From: Clostridia bacterium
GTDB taxonomy: Bacteria; Bacillota_A; Clostridia; Christensenellales; Aristaeellaceae
Reading direction: 5' to 3'
Assembly: GCA_017530275.1 (NCBI GenBank)
Contig: JAFXMP010000230.1
Location: 1-37,118, forward strand
DNA: 37,118 nt
Made by a program: the position numbers and the translations under genes. This document shows positions 1-7,666 of the stretch, in pieces. Each line of letters opens with the position of its first letter. The first letter of the stretch is position 1. Below the pieces are notes generated by a model that saw nothing but the letters and a program-made list of their open reading frames with translations, did no database searches and was not told where the DNA came from.

Positions 1-2
1 AT

Positions 3-746
3 TCTATTTGGGGGTCAAATAACGAAGTAGCATTTTCTATATGCTGTGCTGCTGGGATTATTATCAATTGGCCTTACGCAGTCGTTTACAGCCATTTGAT
101 TCAGTTTTATCCGCCATTTGTTGAGAAACACGTAAAAGAACAAACAGAACAAATCATATGGAAACGCAAATTCGATGCAAGGCTTGCAGAACCAACGCAA
201 GAACAATTGGAACATATGGTTGGTGATATTGAGTATTTTCGCCGGATATACGGTAAATACTACGATAAACAACCAGAAAATAATCCTCTCGTAGAACCAA
301 ACGATCCAATGTATTACAAAAAGAATAAGCATGTTATGAGCGTTGCAAAAAGCCAGTGGAGAAAGCAACAGGAGCAGCTCGTCGAATTACAACGCGAAGA
401 GATCGAAGCTTCAGTCAGAAAAGGAATTGATGATCAACGGTGGCTCAAGAAAAGAAAGCAACGTCAAGAGCCTGCGATAAGCTCCTATGTAAATCTCCCA
501 TTCGAGGATATGGTTCGCCAGCGTGTTCAATCTATTTCGCCAACAGACCGTCAACTTGCATATTTCGCGAAAGATGTTTATGTGCCAGACATAACAGGGG
601 AAATGACACGTTTTACGGAGGACGAATGGCTTTATCTTTTCTCAAAGTATCCAGAAAAGAAGGACGATGCGCTCGTTTTATGGCGCGACGAATGTGCAAG
701 GAGGATCATCGCGTCCGGAAAGTGGCCGGACGGGTTCCATGAATAG
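3..746 (+). CDS. Unknown protein, 5'-truncated by the window edge
   Basis: The frame is open from base 3 with no in-frame ATG, so the gene almost certainly begins upstream; a TTG at 96 would otherwise be the first start. The visible 247 residues begin with a stretch rich in Ile, Ala and Cys (about residues 10-30) and then become highly charged, with many Lys, Glu, Arg and Gln (about residues 40-150) that suggest long helices. The C-terminal part contains a Trp/Tyr-rich segment ending in KWPDGFHE. I do not recognise the family. It is followed by a 180-base regulatory gap, so it probably ends the preceding transcription unit. Confidence 0.6.
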   Translation, partial: SIWGSNNEVAFSICCAAGIIINWPYAVVYSHLIQFYPPFVEKHVKEQTEQIIWKRKFDARLAEPTQEQLEHMVGDIEYFRRIYGKYYDKQPENNPLVEPNDPMYYKKNKHVMSVAKSQWRKQQEQLVELQREEIEASVRKGIDDQRWLKKRKQRQEPAISSYVNLPFEDMVRQRVQSISPTDRQLAYFAKDVYVPDITGEMTRFTEDEWLYLFSKYPEKKDDALVLWRDECARRIIASGKWPDGFHE

Positions 747-777
747 CAGTCTGCCAGAAAATACCATTTACGATTTA

Positions 778-856
778 GCAACATCATTTGCGTGATTTAT
801 AAATTTTGTTGCATAATCGTATAATTTTTATAATATACCAACATCATTTATCATAT
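778..856. promoter_or_regulatory. Operator-like repeats around a weak promoter
   Basis: The 11-mer CAACATCATTT occurs at 779-789 and again at 839-849 as a direct repeat. GCAACA (778-783) and TGTTGC (807-812) form an inverted pair between them. The repeats surround a promoter-like pair, TTGTTG (806-811) and TATAAT (829-834), with 17 bases between. This looks like a repressor-controlled region ahead of the MazF-like gene; the regulator is not identified. Confidence 0.45.
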
Positions 857-863
857 AGCAATT

Positions 864-891
864 TTGCTTTTTAGATGGCCCGTGGTATACT
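864..891 (+). promoter_or_regulatory. Promoter of the MazF-like gene
   Basis: TTGCTT (864-869) and TATACT (886-891) are separated by 16 bases, close to the sigma-70/sigma-A consensus, and lie about 36 bases before the chosen ATG at 927. An AT-rich tract upstream may act as an UP element. Confidence 0.55.
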
Positions 892-926
892 CAGCCCGTA
901 ATCAAGAACGAGCGAGGTATTGCACC

Positions 927-1358
927 ATGGCTACCAGGTCATCCGTACAGGAGAAAGGCATTCGTATCGGCGACATCTACATGATGTCATTTGACGGGGA
1001 AGGAAGCGAGCAGGGCGGTCTGCGCCCGGGGATCGTATTTCAAAACAACGTCGGCAACGCGCACAGCCCCAATTTGATCGCCCTGCCGCTTACCACGGCG
1101 ATCAAGAAAATCAACCTTCCGACGCACGTTTACCTTCCCGCGAAGGATACGGGCCTGCTGCGCGACAGCATCGTCCTTTGCGAAAATCCGCAGCGAATGT
1201 CAAAATCACGCCTCGGAAAATATATCGCGCATCTGCCGGATTCCTACATGAAACAGGTAGCGGTCGCAAATTTGGTGGCGACATCCGCCATTTCTTTTCT
1301 CGATATTGAGACGCTGATCAAAACGTGGGAATCCAGCGTCAGGCTCAACGCATCTTAA
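927..1358 (+). CDS. PemK/MazF-like endoribonuclease-fold protein (orphan)
   Basis: The protein has 143 residues and resembles MazF/PemK toxins, which cleave mRNA with a small beta-barrel fold. Visible family marks are RIGDIYMMSF near the N terminus, EQGGLRPGIVFQN (the loop with the conserved Arg), a LPTHVYL strand, GLLRDSIVLCEN and RLGKYIAHL. I chose ATG 927 because it is preceded by GAGG and follows the promoter at 864-891; a longer frame back to 864 would overlap that promoter. No antitoxin gene is next to it: the neighbours are a charged unknown protein and a small membrane protein. A terminator follows, so it is a one-gene unit. Its target and role in the element are unknown. Confidence 0.8.
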   Translation: MATRSSVQEKGIRIGDIYMMSFDGEGSEQGGLRPGIVFQNNVGNAHSPNLIALPLTTAIKKINLPTHVYLPAKDTGLLRDSIVLCENPQRMSKSRLGKYIAHLPDSYMKQVAVANLVATSAISFLDIETLIKTWESSVRLNAS

Positions 1359-1373
1359 TCAGCTCCAACAATA

Positions 1374-1400
1374 GGGCAGCCATCGAGGCTGTTCTTTTTT
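1374..1400 (+). terminator. Rho-independent terminator after the MazF-like gene
   Basis: GCAGCC (1376-1381) pairs with GGCTGT (1387-1392) across a five-base loop and is followed by TCTTTTTT. It isolates the MazF-like gene or attenuates read-through into the following unit. Confidence 0.7.
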
Positions 1401-1430
1401 ATTGGTGAAATATATTACGGAGGGTTCATT

Positions 1431-1625
1431 ATGTACTTATATTTCCGCCCATGGCAAATCATCGCCCTGGCCGTCCTCACTCTGTTCTTGGGCATGGTGA
1501 TCTGGCGGCTCATTCATGTATCCTGCGTAAACAGCAGGCTTCGCAAGGAAGCGCGTTTCCACAGGCGGCGCACGCACAGCCTGGATAGCTGGCAGCGCGG
1601 ATACTACGGCCCGAGGAGTTTATGA
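1431..1625 (+). CDS. Small single-pass membrane protein
   Basis: The 64-residue protein has one hydrophobic helix (about residues 8-28) followed by a very basic tail rich in Arg and His. GGAGGG stands 7 bases before the ATG. The positive tail suggests an N-out/C-in topology. It opens the unit that leads to the NAD genes and its stop overlaps the region of the next start. Function unknown. Confidence 0.65.
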   Translation: MYLYFRPWQIIALAVLTLFLGMVIWRLIHVSCVNSRLRKEARFHRRRTHSLDSWQRGYYGPRSL

Positions 1626-1627
1626 TT

Positions 1628-2077
1628 ATGCAGCAGCCTATCATGCTTACGCGCGAAACGGATTTCGATACCTGCCACCCTGATCAGCGGCTCACGGAAT
1701 TTCTTTCGTTCTGCAATGAAGTCGTCAGCCGCTACAACGGCAATATCGCAGAATGCGAAGCCATGGATAACACGCTCAACGATCTCTTGCATTACGTTGA
1801 AATGACGGACGATTGCAGCCCGAAGATCTGCGTCGCTATTCGCGACGCGAGGCGTCAGCGCAGGCTTTGTAAGAACGAAAACGATCTGCTGAAGCCTTTG
1901 TACGAGTTTTTGAGCGATAAAACGCTGATTAACAAACTCGGTCAGGTTCTCGGCAGGGTGCGCGCTGCCAACGACATCGTTGCAAAACGCGCCTATATCG
2001 CCAGAACAGACGCGATCGAAAAGCTTTCGGAAGAGGAAGAAGGTGAAGCGCTGTGCCAAACGCAGGAACAGTTTTAG
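1628..2077 (+). CDS. Unknown acidic helical protein
   Basis: This is a 149-residue protein, mostly helical by composition, with five or six scattered cysteines and an acidic C terminus (EEEEGEAL). ATG 1622 is also possible, but GAGGAG at 1613-1618 is spaced better for ATG 1628. It overlaps the next gene by 25 bases, which suggests translational coupling. I do not recognise the family. Confidence 0.6.
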   Translation: MQQPIMLTRETDFDTCHPDQRLTEFLSFCNEVVSRYNGNIAECEAMDNTLNDLLHYVEMTDDCSPKICVAIRDARRQRRLCKNENDLLKPLYEFLSDKTLINKLGQVLGRVRAANDIVAKRAYIARTDAIEKLSEEEEGEALCQTQEQF

Positions 2078-2469
2078 ACGCATTGGATCGATGCGACAGC
2101 AGCCATACGGCGTGGTGCATTGGCTGCCCGTATGCGATGTATAAAGGATGCTACAGGTTTCTGATCCACGACGCAAGGGCGATCATGCTTCGATCTGTCA
2201 ACCATGTGTTGTCCATCGATGAAATCATCGCAAGCGATTTTGTTTACATAGAATACCATCAAAATATCATCGTTGATAACAGCGTGGAAGCCTGCGGCGT
2301 CGGTTCGAGATGCACGGGAAAGGAAATCAATCTTCTTCTCAGGGACGGCTGGAGTTTTGATTTCTCTCAGACGTTCTTGTCCAAGGATTACAACGTCACT
2401 TGGAGATGTTGGAGGTTCAAGCCGACGGATGAAGAACGAAAACTCGCGCCATGGAAGGCGGCTCAGTAA
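2053..2469 (+). CDS. Unknown cysteine-containing protein before the NAD genes
   Basis: The protein has 138 residues from a GTG start inside the previous gene. An N-terminal WCIGCPYAMYKGC segment gives a C-x2-C-x7-C arrangement that might bind metal. The rest is aromatic-rich with no motif I can assign. The reading frame is long and unbroken and sits 12 bases before pncA, so it probably belongs to the same transcript. Function unknown. Confidence 0.55.
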   Translation: MPNAGTVLDALDRCDSSHTAWCIGCPYAMYKGCYRFLIHDARAIMLRSVNHVLSIDEIIASDFVYIEYHQNIIVDNSVEACGVGSRCTGKEINLLLRDGWSFDFSQTFLSKDYNVTWRCWRFKPTDEERKLAPWKAAQ

Positions 2470-2481
2470 AAGGAGAACAAC

Positions 2482-3030
2482 ATGAAGAAGTATCTTATCT
2501 TGATCGATATGCAGAAAGACTTTATCGACGGCTCATTGGGTACGAAAGAGGCGCAAGCCATCGTCCCCAAGGTTGTCGAGCGTATCATAAAAGCGAGGGA
2601 AGAAGGAGAGGAAATCTTTCTTACCCAGGATACGCATTATCAAAACTATCTTTCCACGCAGGAGGGCAAAAAGCTTCCCATTCCTCACTGCATCTACGGT
2701 ACGGAGGGACATGGAATCCATCCGAGCATCCTTGCCAAGCTGGAAGAGTACCCGACCACAACGATCAACAAGCCTACTTTCGGAAGCGTTTGGCTTGCGG
2801 ACGATCTTATCAGGGCAATTTCAAACGATCCTTTGAAACAGAGCGAATGTGAAATCGAAATCTTGGGCTTGTGTACGGATATCTGTGTGATTTCAAACGC
2901 TCTGCTCATCAAGGCATTCCTCCCGGAAGCAAAAATCTCCGTCAACGCAGCCTGCTGCGCTGGCGTTACGCCGGAATTGCATGAAGCGGCGATCAAGGTC
3001 ATGCAGTCCTGCCAAATCGATATTATCTGA
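2482..3030 (+). CDS. pncA: Nicotinamidase-like cysteine hydrolase
   Basis: The isochorismatase-family fold is clear over 182 residues. The catalytic triad of nicotinamidases is present: Asp9 in LIDMQKDF, Lys97 in NKPTFGS and Cys135 in GLCTDICVIS. The metal-site region reads TQDTHYQNY with a later PHC and GTEGHG. The expected reaction is nicotinamide to nicotinate plus ammonia, in the cytoplasm. AAAGGAG precedes the ATG. It starts a run of four genes that together cover nicotinamide to NAD, which raises confidence in this substrate over other isochorismatase-family amides. Length is normal for the family. Confidence 0.88.
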   Translation: MKKYLILIDMQKDFIDGSLGTKEAQAIVPKVVERIIKAREEGEEIFLTQDTHYQNYLSTQEGKKLPIPHCIYGTEGHGIHPSILAKLEEYPTTTINKPTFGSVWLADDLIRAISNDPLKQSECEIEILGLCTDICVISNALLIKAFLPEAKISVNAACCAGVTPELHEAAIKVMQSCQIDII

Positions 3031-3032
3031 TT

Positions 3033-3455
3033 ATGAAGTACATGCTAAAAAATATGGATCTGCTGTCTGTTCCGCAGGGATATTACATCGCGCACTGCAT
3101 CAGCGCAGATTTCGCGCTCGGCGCTGGCGTCGCTAAACAGATCGATTCAATTTTTAATATGCGGGAATCTTTGCGCCTCCTGTATCCTTCACCATTCAAA
3201 GTACCAAGCTGCCTTCCGGTCGGGAATGTGTTTAACCTTGTCACGAAGGAAAGGTACTGGCAGAAACCGACGTTGGATTCTCTGCGGGAAGCCGTAGGGC
3301 TGATGAAAGCGTGCGCTGTAAAAATGGGCGTCAAAAAGATTGCCATGCCGAAAATCGGCTGCGGGTTAGATAAACTCGATTGGGAAGACGTAACCATCAT
3401 GATACAGGATGTATTCAGCGATACGGATATCCGAATCCTCGTATGCTATCTTTGA
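3033..3455 (+). CDS. TARG1-type macro domain ADP-ribosyl hydrolase
   Basis: The 140 residues form one macro domain, closest by eye to human TARG1 (OARD1) and the macro domain of DarG. Shared segments are AHCISADFALGAGVAKQ (residues 20-36), NLVTKERY and MPKIGCGLDKLDWEDV. Lys72 and Asp113 align with the catalytic Lys84 and Asp125 of TARG1. TARG1-type enzymes release ADP-ribose from glutamyl esters, and DarG removes it from thymidine in DNA. The start lies two bases after the pncA stop with no strong ribosome site, so translation is likely coupled. Placement inside an NAD salvage operon suggests handling of ADP-ribosylated targets made by NAD-consuming enzymes. Substrate is inferred. Confidence 0.85.
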   Translation: MKYMLKNMDLLSVPQGYYIAHCISADFALGAGVAKQIDSIFNMRESLRLLYPSPFKVPSCLPVGNVFNLVTKERYWQKPTLDSLREAVGLMKACAVKMGVKKIAMPKIGCGLDKLDWEDVTIMIQDVFSDTDIRILVCYL

Positions 3456-3474
3456 TAACAGAAAGGAATTGCAT

Positions 3475-4272
3475 ATGTATTCATTTAACCCGGATGAAGT
3501 AAGAGATAAGCTTGTAGCAGGTATCCAAAAGCTCTCCAAAGAACAGGGCTTTCATAAAGTTGTGATCGGCATATCCGGCGGCAAGGATTCCACCGTAACC
3601 GCCGCCTTATGCGTTCGCGCGCTGGGAAAAGAAAACGTGTATGGCGTCATGCTGCCGGACGGTGAACAGAAGGATATTCAGGATAGTATTCTCGTCTGCA
3701 AAACATTAGGCATCCCGCATATAACGGTCAATATTCACGAAATTCATGAAGACTTATTGCGCGAAATTGATTTTTCAAACTGTGAGCCCGACAAAGAGGC
3801 GTTCATTGTAGATTATTCCACAGAATCCGATATCAACATTGCGCCGCGTCTTCGCATGACGGTTCTCCGTTATATCACGCAGGCGCTTGGCGCACGGCTG
3901 GCCGGAACAGGAAATCTTTCTGAAAGCACCGTTGGCTACTGCACCAAGGACGGCGACACGTCCTGCGATTTTTCCGTGCTGGGAGCGCTTACAAGCGTCG
4001 AGGTCGTGAGGGTCGGGCTGACGATGGAAGAATTACCCAAAGAACTGGTTCTCAAAACACCGTCTGACGGTTTATCCGGTATGCCAGACGAAGAAAAATT
4101 AGGTATAAGCTATAAAAAGATTCATGACTACATCCGATGCATTAACCTCATCGATGTACCGTCCTATCAAAAAATCACCAAAATGATAGGGGCAAGCGCA
4201 CATAAGAGAAAAATGCCGCCCATTGTGTATAATCCGTGCGATGATATGCCAGATGATGGTGATTTGCCATGA
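3475..4272 (+). CDS. nadE: NH3-dependent NAD synthetase
   Basis: This 265-residue protein converts nicotinate adenine dinucleotide to NAD using ATP and ammonia. The PP-loop SGGKDS is at residues 34-39. Other family marks are GTGNLSES, a GYCTKDGDTSCDF segment and the C-terminal KTPSDGLSGMPDEEKLG followed by YKKIHDYI. No glutaminase domain is present, so free ammonia must be the nitrogen donor. I chose ATG 3475 because GAAAGGAA precedes it; the longer frame back to 3409 lies inside the macro gene. The next gene, nadD, overlaps it by four bases (ATGA). Confidence 0.92.
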   Translation: MYSFNPDEVRDKLVAGIQKLSKEQGFHKVVIGISGGKDSTVTAALCVRALGKENVYGVMLPDGEQKDIQDSILVCKTLGIPHITVNIHEIHEDLLREIDFSNCEPDKEAFIVDYSTESDINIAPRLRMTVLRYITQALGARLAGTGNLSESTVGYCTKDGDTSCDFSVLGALTSVEVVRVGLTMEELPKELVLKTPSDGLSGMPDEEKLGISYKKIHDYIRCINLIDVPSYQKITKMIGASAHKRKMPPIVYNPCDDMPDDGDLP

Positions 4273-4886
4273 GAAAGGTTTTGGCTTTCTTCGGCGCTTT
4301 CAATCCGCCTACCAGAGCCCATGTTGATTTGGCGGAGTTCGCTTTAAAACAGACGAACAGCGAAGAAGTAATCTTCGTTCCATCCCAAAGCAACTATATT
4401 CTTGAAAAGCAAAAGAAGAATTTCGCTTTTTCGGACGACGAACGAATTTATATGCTGGACAAATTGATTAACAACCATCCATGGATCAGGGTTACAAATC
4501 ACGATATTATGGCGGAAACACAGCCAAGATCATACGATACGCTTTGTTGGCTAAGGGATGCTTTTCACCGTCCTTCGTTGCTGATCGGCGCGGACCAGCT
4601 TTCCGATATGGAAGAAAAATGGACGCACGTTCATGAGATCGCCAGAGAGTTCGGCATCGTCTGCCTTTCCCGCAAAGCCTTCTCCACGGAGTCCATTCTG
4701 CGCAGCAATTTCTGGAAAGACATCGCGCAATATGTTCAGGTGATCGAAACGCCAGCGAACACCCGATGGATCTCGTCGTCTTCCGTCCGTAATTATATTG
4801 CGGAGATTCAGGAAGCGGAACGGCTTTTGCGCAAGGACGTGCCAGAAGAAATTTACAATTATATCAAGGAGCAATACTTGCGATGA
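4269..4886 (+). CDS. nadD: Nicotinate-mononucleotide adenylyltransferase
   Basis: The 205-residue nucleotidyltransferase matches NadD. The N-terminal nucleotide loop is GAFNPPTRAH (residues 9-18), where the usual HxGH appears as TRAH: the first His is Thr and the second is kept. Further marks are LLIGADQLSDMEEKW and the phosphate motif ISSSSVR (168-174). It should make nicotinate adenine dinucleotide from NaMN and ATP, supplying NadE, whose gene overlaps it. The order nadE-nadD-orf-pncB fits one pathway. NMN as an alternative substrate cannot be excluded from sequence alone. Confidence 0.88.
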   Translation: MRKVLAFFGAFNPPTRAHVDLAEFALKQTNSEEVIFVPSQSNYILEKQKKNFAFSDDERIYMLDKLINNHPWIRVTNHDIMAETQPRSYDTLCWLRDAFHRPSLLIGADQLSDMEEKWTHVHEIAREFGIVCLSRKAFSTESILRSNFWKDIAQYVQVIETPANTRWISSSSVRNYIAEIQEAERLLRKDVPEEIYNYIKEQYLR

Positions 4887-5083
4887 TTTGTAAATATTGC
4901 GTTCTGAAACAAATAGAAGACCACGAAGATGATGAAGAAGTTGGAATTGAATGGATTACTACAACCTATATTTGTCCGTTTGACGGCATGAGAATTAACA
5001 TGTCGAAAGAAGAAAAGTGCAGACATCCGAAAGATGTTCGCGCCGTTTCTGAAATGTTGATTGAACAAATAAAGAAAGGATAA
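4883..5083 (+). CDS. Small zinc-ribbon-like protein between nadD and pncB
   Basis: The 66-residue protein starts in an ATGA overlap with nadD. Cysteines occur as CKYC near the start and as YICPFDG and KCRHP later, enough for one zinc site. The middle is acidic. It lies within the NAD operon, six bases before pncB, so it may act with that pathway, but nothing in the sequence shows a specific function. Confidence 0.6.
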   Translation: MICKYCVLKQIEDHEDDEEVGIEWITTTYICPFDGMRINMSKEEKCRHPKDVRAVSEMLIEQIKKG

Positions 5084-5088
5084 TCAAG

Positions 5089-6288
5089 ATGATTTTGGAA
5101 CCCATTATTCAATCTTTATTGGATACTGATTTATATAAGTTCAACATGAATCAGGTCATGTTCCATACCCATACCAATCTCGTGGGAGAATATGACTTCA
5201 AATGCCGCAATGAAGGCGTCGTATTTACGCACGAAATGCTGGACGAAATCAATGCCCAAATCGACCATCTGTGTACGCTGCGGTTCACGGACGACGAACT
5301 CAACTATCTTCGTTCCATCCGCTTCATTAAGCCGGACTATGTGGAGTTTCTGCGCCTTTGGCATCCCATACGGGATTATGTCAAAACGGGTTTGTCGGAA
5401 GACGGACAGCTCATGCTTACTGTCAGCGGACCGCTGTTCTCCTGTATGCAGTTTGAAATCTACCTGCTGGAAATCATCAACGAGGTGTATTTCCGTATGC
5501 ATCCTGAAGTTTCATACAATGCCTTGATTGGAAGCGCCAGAGGAAAACTGCACGACAAGCTCCTTGCTTTCAAGGACGGCACTTACAATTTCAAGTTTGC
5601 CGAGTTCGGTTGCCGCCGCAGACTGTCGAGGGAATGGGAAGACGAAGCCATCGATCTCATCTCCCATAACATTGGAAACATGGTTGGCACGTCAAATGTA
5701 TACCTCGCAAAGAAGTATGGATTAACGCCCATCGGTACTTTTGCCCATGAGTTTGTTCAAATGTACCAGGGCATTCCCAAAATCCCACTGGCGTACACCA
5801 ATTACTACGCCTTGAAGGATTGGTACAACGAATACAAGGGCGATAACGGCACGGCGCTTACAGATACGATCACAACTGATTTGTTTCTTTTGGACTTTGA
5901 TCGTTCTATGTGCAACAACTTTACCGGCGTCCGTCACGACAGCGGCGACCCGATCATCTGGGGCGAAAAGATGATCGCCCACTACATGAAGTACGGCATC
6001 GATCCGAAAACAAAAACCTTGCTGTTCTCCGACAGCCTGAATTTCGATAAGGCGCAGGCACTGTACGATCACTTCAAAGACCGCACCAAGGTTTCGTTCG
6101 GTATCGGCACTTTCGTTTCCAACGATACATGCGTTGAGCCTCTGAATATCGTCATCAAGCTGCAGAGCGTCAACGGAAACCCGGTTGCAAAGCTCAGCGA
6201 TTCTCCAGGAAAAACCATGTGCAGAGATGAAGCGTATGTAAAGTATCTGAAGAATGCCGTCCAATTCCGGCTGGAAAGAGGAGAATAA
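5089..6288 (+). CDS. pncB: Nicotinate phosphoribosyltransferase
   Basis: This 399-residue enzyme makes nicotinate mononucleotide from nicotinate and PRPP, with ATP stimulation in the family. Diagnostic segments are DTDLYKFNMNQVMF at the N terminus, AEFGCRRRLS, GTFAHEF with the phosphorylatable His220, and the PRPP-site GVRHDSGDP. The length matches the E. coli-type PncB. It supplies NadD, so pncA, pncB, nadD and nadE make a closed route from nicotinamide to NAD. AAAGGA precedes the ATG. No truncation or missing key residue was noticed. Confidence 0.93.
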   Translation: MILEPIIQSLLDTDLYKFNMNQVMFHTHTNLVGEYDFKCRNEGVVFTHEMLDEINAQIDHLCTLRFTDDELNYLRSIRFIKPDYVEFLRLWHPIRDYVKTGLSEDGQLMLTVSGPLFSCMQFEIYLLEIINEVYFRMHPEVSYNALIGSARGKLHDKLLAFKDGTYNFKFAEFGCRRRLSREWEDEAIDLISHNIGNMVGTSNVYLAKKYGLTPIGTFAHEFVQMYQGIPKIPLAYTNYYALKDWYNEYKGDNGTALTDTITTDLFLLDFDRSMCNNFTGVRHDSGDPIIWGEKMIAHYMKYGIDPKTKTLLFSDSLNFDKAQALYDHFKDRTKVSFGIGTFVSNDTCVEPLNIVIKLQSVNGNPVAKLSDSPGKTMCRDEAYVKYLKNAVQFRLERGE

Positions 6289-6292
6289 AATA

Positions 6293-6673
6293 ATGGAGCC
6301 TAAGTGGGTATATCGGCTTGAAAGCACAGATCCTCAACATGGATTATGGTATCGAGAAGATGGCTCATGGGTTTGGGATCTTGGAAAAATGCCAAATTGC
6401 GAAACGAAAAACTTACCAATGGACTATGACGAACGTTACCGCAAGGATGGGAGGCATTGGTTTTCGTCTTGCTCCAATCTCGAAGACCTGTCCCATTGGT
6501 ACAGTTTAGAAGACGCCATTGAGTTGATTTCAAAAGGATATCGGTTTTCAAAATATTTGGCTACCGAATATGTGGAGTATCCGTTGGAAACTACGTTTAT
6601 TAAAGAAACATGTATTGAAAGAAAGACTATCTCAATCGAAGCAATTTGGCCTCCTAAAAAGGAATCGGCGTAA
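6293..6673 (+). CDS. Unknown aromatic-rich protein downstream of pncB
   Basis: The 126-residue protein is rich in Trp and Tyr at its N terminus (KWVYRLES, GLWYREDGSWVWDLG) and has a central LEDLSHWYSLEDAIELISKGY segment. GAGGAG at 6279-6284 supports ATG 6293. Its stop overlaps the next start (TAATG). I recall similar small proteins in clostridial phages but cannot assign a function. Position in the same unit as the NAD genes makes it a candidate partner. Confidence 0.65.
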   Translation: MEPKWVYRLESTDPQHGLWYREDGSWVWDLGKMPNCETKNLPMDYDERYRKDGRHWFSSCSNLEDLSHWYSLEDAIELISKGYRFSKYLATEYVEYPLETTFIKETCIERKTISIEAIWPPKKESA

Positions 6674-7113
6674 TGGATACAAGAAAAATTGAATCGTTGC
6701 TGGCTAAAAAATTCGGCTACAAAAATCTTCCGGGTGATCTATCTGAAAAATACAGAGCGTTCTTTCGTGAAAACATTCCAGAGTTTCTCTTGAAATCAGG
6801 ATCAAAAGCCTTGTATACAAATCAAGGTTCTTTGCTCTGTACAGATTATGATCGCATAGTAGTAGGCGATTACGGCGCTTTCGTTGAGTTTTCCGCGCAG
6901 CAAGCGGCAGAACATCATTTCATTATCATGCCTGGTCAGGAGTATAGAATCATCGATCCGAAATACGCAAATCATGTAAAGTATGAGTGGCTCACCATTG
7001 ATGACGGAAGCAACATAAAAATTTACAGGCAAAAAAGAACTGTAACTTATGCCGACTATAAATCCGGTATGTACTATGTGAGCGTTCATGAGGTGCGAGA
7101 TGGAAAAGAATGA
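6673..7113 (+). CDS. Unknown phage protein
   Basis: The 146-residue protein begins at an ATG overlapping the previous stop. A helical N-terminal third is followed by strand-rich sequence with YDRIVVGDYGAFVEF, KYEWLTIDDGS and KIYRQKRTVTYADYKSG, and ends with MYYVSVHEV. The alternating hydrophobic pattern suggests a compact beta-rich domain. No catalytic motif was recognised. It is part of the unit ended by the terminator at 7667-7695. Confidence 0.65.
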   Translation: MDTRKIESLLAKKFGYKNLPGDLSEKYRAFFRENIPEFLLKSGSKALYTNQGSLLCTDYDRIVVGDYGAFVEFSAQQAAEHHFIIMPGQEYRIIDPKYANHVKYEWLTIDDGSNIKIYRQKRTVTYADYKSGMYYVSVHEVRDGKE

Positions 7114-7393
7114 AGCGCATTTACAAGAGCTTGTGAACAAGGGCGATCAAACAAGTTATCCGCGTGATTTCAGAGAATGGGAACATAGAGATCTTTCGGA
7201 ATTATTCTGGTTTCACATTGGTCACTATACCAAAAATCCAAATGAGCACTCATTGAGAATCATGGAAAGAGCTTTTTTGTGGGCAGTCCACGATAATAAC
7301 GGCCTCGCAAATTCTTTTCTTCATGCGTTTAAGTGGGTAACCGGAGGTAAGAGTTTCTACGATGAAAGTGTTTTCCGTGGGTGGGAAAGATGA
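7100..7393 (+). CDS. Unknown small protein
   Basis: The 97-residue protein is read from ATG 7100, preceded by GAGGTG; ATG 7088 in the same frame is an alternative. It is rich in His, Trp and Phe (ELFWFHIGHYTKN, FKWVTGG). It overlaps both neighbours by a few bases, so it is expressed with them. Family not recognised. Confidence 0.55.
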   Translation: MEKNEAHLQELVNKGDQTSYPRDFREWEHRDLSELFWFHIGHYTKNPNEHSLRIMERAFLWAVHDNNGLANSFLHAFKWVTGGKSFYDESVFRGWER

Positions 7394-7656
7394 AATATAC
7401 TGCCACTCTCATTCAAGAATGGATGAACGATCCGCTTCATTGGCCTAATAATCGCCGCAAATTAGCCGGATTGCCTGTGCTTCGCGGAGGGCTGAACAAA
7501 AAGCAACGCCGTTTGCCTAATAATTATTTGCTATTTCGTGCCGTAGATTCTGACTTGAATCTTATGTATAAGAAGACAATTAAAGATCAAATCAATTCTT
7601 TCGCAGACATAAGAGAGATTAAGCTGGGAATTAACGTACATGAAACACCACCATAA
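7390..7656 (+). CDS. Unknown small basic protein, last gene of the NAD unit
   Basis: The 88-residue protein starts at ATG 7390 in an ATGA overlap; a GTG at 7381 is the alternative start. It is basic, with a middle segment of Asn, Arg and Lys (NNRRKLAG, NKKQRRLPNNY). A terminator follows within 15 bases. No family recognised. Confidence 0.55.
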   Translation: MKYTATLIQEWMNDPLHWPNNRRKLAGLPVLRGGLNKKQRRLPNNYLLFRAVDSDLNLMYKKTIKDQINSFADIREIKLGINVHETPP

Positions 7657-7666
7657 AATCTGCTTC

